Positions 60,365-64,000 of a DNA stretch of 64,000 nucleotides are shown one piece after another. The position numbers were made by a program, and so were the translations under genes. The stretch covers positions 8,768,923 to 8,832,922 of the forward strand of contig NZ_CP075691.1 of assembly GCF_020026305.1 (NCBI RefSeq), given 5' to 3'. Source of the stretch: Streptomyces sp. 135 (lineage in GTDB: Bacteria > Actinomycetota > Actinomycetes > Streptomycetales > Streptomycetaceae). The notes beneath the pieces were generated by a model. The model was given only the letters and a program-made list of their open reading frames with translations. It had not been told where the DNA came from and searched no databases. Positions within the stretch are counted from its first letter, which is position 1. Each line of letters starts with the position of its first letter.

Positions 60365-63019
60365 TCAGCTGCGCTCGGGCTGTTCTGCGGCCCAGGCGTA
60401 GCCCAGCTCAGCGAAGGCTGCTCGCTGGTCCGCATCCAGACGCTCCCGCCTGGCCTTCTGGTTACTCAGAAACACACCCAGCCTGATCGCCGAACCGTCC
60501 GGCAGCTCCTCGATGTGCGCCCTTCCAACGACGGTTCTGCCTTCGCGCTGGATGTACTGGGTGAGGGCCGCCAGACCGCGTTGGAAGGCTGATGCCTTCT
60601 CGGTGCCCTTGGCCGTCGGGGCGGGGCGTTCGGTGGGTTTCACGCCCAGCGCGGTGAGCCGCTGCTGCTGTTCTTCGGAGAGCTCCGCCCAGTTGCGGCG
60701 TTGTCGCTGGAGCCATTTGCCGAGGTCGTCGTCTTCGTAGAGGACGCCGGGGGCGATGTCGGGGAGTCGGCCGTTGGATTCGTCGGCGGCGAGGTCGGTG
60801 AGGACGCGGTAGTGGCGTTGCCAGTCCAGCGGCCAGGGGCAGTTCCAGTCCGGGTCGATGGCGGCGAGCTGTGCGGCACGGGCCGCGGCGCGTTCGGGGT
60901 TCTTGCCGAGGCCGTTCTTGCGGCGGAGGTTGGCCATGTGCTCCCCGACCGGCACCAGCTCATTGTCGGCGTCGCCCCAGACGGCGTCGCGCCTGGGGGC
61001 GAGGTGGCCGTGGGCGCGGTGGAAGGAGCGCAGGGCGGCGAGTTTGGTCTCCCAGGCTTCGTCGCCGGGTTCCCAGACCATCCCGGCTTCGTCGAGCAGC
61101 ATCTTGCGGTGGTCGTCGAGTTCGCCCGCACGGTACACGCGCCGCTGCTGGTGGACCCACCGCCCCAGAGGGAACGCCTTGGTGGCGCCGGCCTCGCTCT
61201 CGGTGTCGTACGGGACTGCGTACAGGCCGGTGATCTCGTTCTCCCTGCGCCACCGCAGCAGGGCCTGGTAGCCCTCGAGCCAGACCAGTGATTCCGGCCG
61301 GTAGACCCGGGTGCGCAGGAACGCCGCGATCGTGGCGGCGTCGCGCGGGCTGGCGAAGTGCAGCAGCGCTGACTCCACCGCGTCCTCGGTCTTGTCCTGC
61401 GCGTCCTCGTCTTCGGCTGTGGTGCCGATGATGCGCCCGTCCTCGTCTCGCTTCACGTGCACGTGCCGCTGCCCGCTGCTCAGGGCCCGGCTGGCGAGTT
61501 GTTCGACGAGGCGTTCGGAGTGGGAGCGCAGGCCTTGGAGGACGGCTACGAGGGGTGCGAACGAGGCGGAGGCGACCATGTCGGCCGGGTCTTCGCCGGG
61601 CTTAAGGAAGACGGGCACGATGATTCTGGCGGTCTTGGCCGTGCCGTCGGGGTTCGGGCGCAGGGCCCGGCCGATGTTCTGCACGATCTCGACCTGGGAG
61701 CCGCGGGTGTCGGCGAAGCACACCGCCTCAACGCCCCGCTCGCCGACGATGTCGACGCCTTCGCCGAGCACCCGGACGGAGGCGAGGAAGGCCCGGTGTA
61801 CGCGGCGGCCGACCGCGTCGATGCCGTTGGCGAACTGCCGTAGGGCTTCGCGTCGCTCAGCGACGAGGTGGTCGCCGCACAGCCATGCCGACCAGACGCG
61901 GTCCGGGGGCACGTGGCGGCCGGCCTCCAACTCGTAGAGCTCCGCGTCGATCGACGACTTCGGCAGGGCCTCCGCATCGGCCAGAGCCTCGTCAGAGACC
62001 TCGGACGCGTACAGCTCGGCGGCCGTCTGCGGCATCTTCTCCGCGAACGCCATCGCCTCCTCCACTCGCTGGTGGAAGGTCATGACCGTGCGCAGGTTCC
62101 GCGCGGCGGCGTGCTCCAGGAGCGCAGTCTGCAGCAGCGCCAGCCGCCGGCCCCGCTGCGCCTCCTCTGATACTTCCTGGACGGGGGAGGGGTCGTGGAT
62201 CTCCAGCACGTCGATCTCGAACCCGGCGAGGATGCCGCGTTCGATCGCCTCGGACAGTTCGAGCTCGTAGATCCACTCTCCGTACGGGCCGTTCGGGTCG
62301 GACGCCATGGTCGCGATCTCCAGCTCCTGGCCGTCCCTGCCCTTCTGCGGGCGGGGGGAGGCGAGGATGCGGGGGGTGGCGGTGAGGTAGAGACGGAAGT
62401 CCGCCGGGATGCGGGTGTTGTCGTGGATCGCCGCCCACGGTCGACCAAGATCACCCGTGGTTGAGTGAGCTTCGTCGACCACGGCGAGATCGAAGCCGGC
62501 CATCGTCTGTCCATACAGCCGCTCCCCGCCCGCCAGAGCAGCCTCCAGCGGCCCACGGACCTTCCGCAGACCCAACGGGTCCTCCGGGTCATCGCGATCC
62601 ACCAGGGAGGCGTACGTGGCGAACACGACCACCGGCCCACGCCCCGCCCACAGCGCCAACTGGATCGCATTCGTAGTGGTCCGTACGCCCAGCTGCTCCA
62701 GGACGTCGTCCTTCTCCAGCGAGCACACCGCGACCATCGGCCCGTTGTGGCCGACCCTCCGCCACGCCTGGGCGGTCTGCACGAGCAGGTCGAGGGTGGG
62801 AACCATGACGAGGATCCGCCCGCCGCGGAAGCACTCCAGCGCAGCCCACGCGGCTGTGATCGTCTTGCCGGACCCTGTGGCGGACACCACCGTGGCCCGC
62901 GCCCCTCCCTCGGGCACAGAGGACCTTGCAGGGAACCCCACCCACTCACGGATGCGTGCAGTCGCATCTACCTGGTGTTCTCTGAGCGCGATCCTCTGAA
63001 TACCAAAATGCGCTGTCAT
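60365..63019 (-). CDS. SF2 DEAD/DEAH helicase with C-terminal HA domains (TtrA-like)
   Basis: 884 residues. Helicase core: Walker A VVSATGSGKTITAAW, motif Ia MVPTLDLL, motif II VVDEAHSTTG (DEAH box), motif III YLTATPRI, motif V VLGEGVDIVG, motif VI QNIGRALRPNPDG. From about residue 640 there are HA modules (LRSFHRAHGHLAPRR, DPDWNCPWPLDWQRHY, LGKWLQRQRRNWAELSEEQQ) of the same type as in the TniQ tail. ATG 63019 has AGAGGAA five bases upstream; the 88 codons before it overlap the next gene. Streptomyces chromosome ends and linear plasmids typically carry such a terminal helicase (TtrA), linked to conjugal transfer. The telomeric role here is inferred from domain layout and position. Confidence 0.9.
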   Translation of the reverse strand: MTAHFGIQRIALREHQVDATARIREWVGFPARSSVPEGGARATVVSATGSGKTITAAWAALECFRGGRILVMVPTLDLLVQTAQAWRRVGHNGPMVAVCSLEKDDVLEQLGVRTTTNAIQLALWAGRGPVVVFATYASLVDRDDPEDPLGLRKVRGPLEAALAGGERLYGQTMAGFDLAVVDEAHSTTGDLGRPWAAIHDNTRIPADFRLYLTATPRILASPRPQKGRDGQELEIATMASDPNGPYGEWIYELELSEAIERGILAGFEIDVLEIHDPSPVQEVSEEAQRGRRLALLQTALLEHAAARNLRTVMTFHQRVEEAMAFAEKMPQTAAELYASEVSDEALADAEALPKSSIDAELYELEAGRHVPPDRVWSAWLCGDHLVAERREALRQFANGIDAVGRRVHRAFLASVRVLGEGVDIVGERGVEAVCFADTRGSQVEIVQNIGRALRPNPDGTAKTARIIVPVFLKPGEDPADMVASASFAPLVAVLQGLRSHSERLVEQLASRALSSGQRHVHVKRDEDGRIIGTTAEDEDAQDKTEDAVESALLHFASPRDAATIAAFLRTRVYRPESLVWLEGYQALLRWRRENEITGLYAVPYDTESEAGATKAFPLGRWVHQQRRVYRAGELDDHRKMLLDEAGMVWEPGDEAWETKLAALRSFHRAHGHLAPRRDAVWGDADNELVPVGEHMANLRRKNGLGKNPERAAARAAQLAAIDPDWNCPWPLDWQRHYRVLTDLAADESNGRLPDIAPGVLYEDDDLGKWLQRQRRNWAELSEEQQQRLTALGVKPTERPAPTAKGTEKASAFQRGLAALTQYIQREGRTVVGRAHIEELPDGSAIRLGVFLSNQKARRERLDADQRAAFAELGYAWAAEQPERS

Positions 63020-63080
63020 AAATTCCTCTTGCCGAGATCGCATTGCTAGCCTGGCTGTCTCCTCGATGGCGGACGAGCCT

Positions 63081-63731
63081 CTAAGCGCCGAGTCCTTTGA
63101 GGCCCCATTCATCGAGCCCGGAGTAGACCGTGGCGGTTCGGCACTGCGGTGCCGACATGCACTCAGCTTCCCCGCGGTACACGGCCACAAGAGAGTCAGC
63201 CCCTCGCCACCAGCTGTCTGCGCGTCCGGCAACCTCCAAGACCGGCTCGAAGCCCTCAAGCTGCAGCGTCTCCACGGCTTCACCGGTCACCGTAGTGGTA
63301 GTGCGGGCGTACCGGCGGGCGTGATCTGCGAGGGCCACCGACTCCACCCATCCCTCGATGCGGGCGTGCAGAGGCACCCAGGTGTCGGCATGGATGCCGA
63401 ACTCTCCCTCGTGGCCAATCATGAAGGCGTAGGGAAGCGCGGTGCGCTGCAGCCCGGCCCCGAACCACCAGCCCTCCGCCTCCAACCTCTCAGGGACGTC
63501 CGCGCTGAACGAACTGGGGCCACCGTCATAGTGCGGAGACGGAGGGAGGGCAATCCCGCCCCACATTTCCTGGTACGCCACAGCACGGTCAATCTCTGCT
63601 GCGGGGATCCCGTGCTCCAGCCACCGAGCCCGATGCTGCTCCACGCCAGGGTCAGGAATCCGGTAACCATGGATTCGGACGAAATATTGAGCCCTGCGCG
63701 TAAGCCCACCATGAATCTTGTCCCTGATCAT
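63081..63731 (-). CDS. conserved hypothetical, SMI1/KNR4-like appearance
   Basis: 216 residues from ATG 63731 (GTG 63734 also possible). Soluble, acidic, tryptophan-rich: WGGIALPPSPHYDGGPSSF, EGWWFGAGLQRTALPYAFMI, GIHADTWVPLHARIEGWVES, RTATVYSGLDEWGLKGLG. I have seen similar proteins in many Streptomyces genomes. The outline reminds me of SMI1/KNR4-type immunity folds, but the match is not firm. It lies 62 bp upstream of the HA helicase in the same direction and may be co-transcribed. Confidence 0.7.
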   Translation of the reverse strand: MIRDKIHGGLTRRAQYFVRIHGYRIPDPGVEQHRARWLEHGIPAAEIDRAVAYQEMWGGIALPPSPHYDGGPSSFSADVPERLEAEGWWFGAGLQRTALPYAFMIGHEGEFGIHADTWVPLHARIEGWVESVALADHARRYARTTTTVTGEAVETLQLEGFEPVLEVAGRADSWWRGADSLVAVYRGEAECMSAPQCRTATVYSGLDEWGLKGLGA

Positions 63732-63734
63732 CAC

Positions 63735-64000
63735 TCAGTGCACCCCCATCGACTCTGCTCACCCCGTCGAGCTCAAACAGCCTTGAGGGTGGTGACTATT
63801 TTTCCCAACTCTACATGCTGCATCAAAAGAAGGATGCACTACGCTGAAACCCGACACGAACGAGTGGCCACCCCTCCTCGTAGCCAGCCAGGCCCGCGCC
63901 AGCGGGCCCGAAGGGACTGGAGGCGCAGCCGGAAGGACCGTTGAGGGCAGGGGAGCGCAGCGGACCTGCCCGACCGGCCTGGAGCGCCAGCGGAGGGCCG
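63735..64000. repeat. hairpin-rich, subtelomere-like sequence
   Basis: No gene. The last 110 bp contain several short palindromes with tiny loops: GGCCCGC-GCCA-GCGGGCC (63891-63908), GGGCAGG with CCTGCCC (63945-63951 and 63965-63971) enclosing GGAGCGCAGCGGA, and CTGG-AGCG-CCAG (63979-63990) inside CGGCC/GGCCG. Dense small hairpins of this kind are typical of Streptomyces subtelomeric DNA. The archetypal terminal telomere sequence itself is not seen. Confidence 0.5.

Noticed and set aside
63020..63283. 88-codon N-terminal extension of the helicase frame
   Set aside because: It overlaps the upstream hypothetical gene out of frame, and ATG 63019 has a good ribosome site.
1..64000. CRISPR array
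   Set aside because: No regularly spaced short direct repeats were seen anywhere; the only tandem repeats are the 93-bp pair at 675-814 and the peptide-gene duplication.
1..64000. Ribosomal RNA genes
   Set aside because: No stretch resembles conserved 16S or 23S sequence.
63890..64000. Archetypal Streptomyces telomere
   Set aside because: Hairpins are present, but the characteristic terminal run and first palindromes are not seen, so the actual end is not in the window.

Overview
The window is GC-rich actinobacterial DNA, almost certainly from Streptomyces or a close relative. The evidence is strong third-position GC bias, GTG/TTG starts, and families such as Ku with a lysine tail, DUF397, DUF6233, DUF6083 and actinobacterial IS elements. 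It looks like accessory chromosome-arm or linear-plasmid DNA: many insertion sequences, many frameshifted or truncated genes, no core housekeeping operon. The right edge resembles a subtelomeric region, with a TtrA-like helicase followed by DNA rich in short hairpins.

1-7.5 kb: an unknown protein with an internal duplication, decayed fragments, a Ser/Thr kinase fused to a DnaJ C-terminal domain, and a secreted protein translationally coupled to a cytosolic partner. 7.5-13 kb: a secreted HNH nuclease, a large RHS/YD-repeat protein with a small membrane partner, and a decayed second HNH nuclease. 13.1-16.5 kb: nested mobile DNA, in which IS630-type ends enclose a broken transposase and an S1-domain gene that is itself split by an IS701-type element with a CTAG duplication. 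16.5-20 kb: secreted protein, lipoprotein, Ku, and a three-gene HTH/DUF6233 operon.

20.7-42.5 kb is bracketed by two inverted copies of one IS630-family element. Inside are two tandem 30-residue peptides followed by a cytochrome P450 (a RiPP-like locus), a sugar/polyol operon (two FGGY kinases, phosphatase, 2-hydroxyacid dehydrogenase) divergent from a DeoR regulator and an MFS transporter, a DUF642-like secreted protein, a broken cyclophilin, a cis-prenyltransferase coupled to an MpaB-like oxygenase with EF-hands, an initiator tRNA, and plasmid/ICE-like debris. 42.5-53 kb: LysE exporter, IS5 element, HEAT-repeat protein, a frameshifted WS/DGAT acyltransferase with SDR fragments, a geranyl-diphosphate-methyltransferase-like enzyme, and a TIGR02391-type protein.

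53.2-63.7 kb is the most striking part. A compact Tn7-like operon reads leftward: TnsA-like, TniA/TnsB-like DDE transposase, TniB/TnsC-like ATPase, TniQ. Its TniQ carries a 600-residue tail of repeated helicase-associated (HA) modules. The next gene upstream is an SF2 helicase ending in the same HA modules, and the window then ends in hairpin-rich DNA. This suggests, without proof, a transposition machine whose target selector shares a DNA- or partner-recognition module with a telomere-linked helicase.

All functional names come from reading the sequence; no database search was run. The many single-base frameshifts may be real decay or residual assembly errors.
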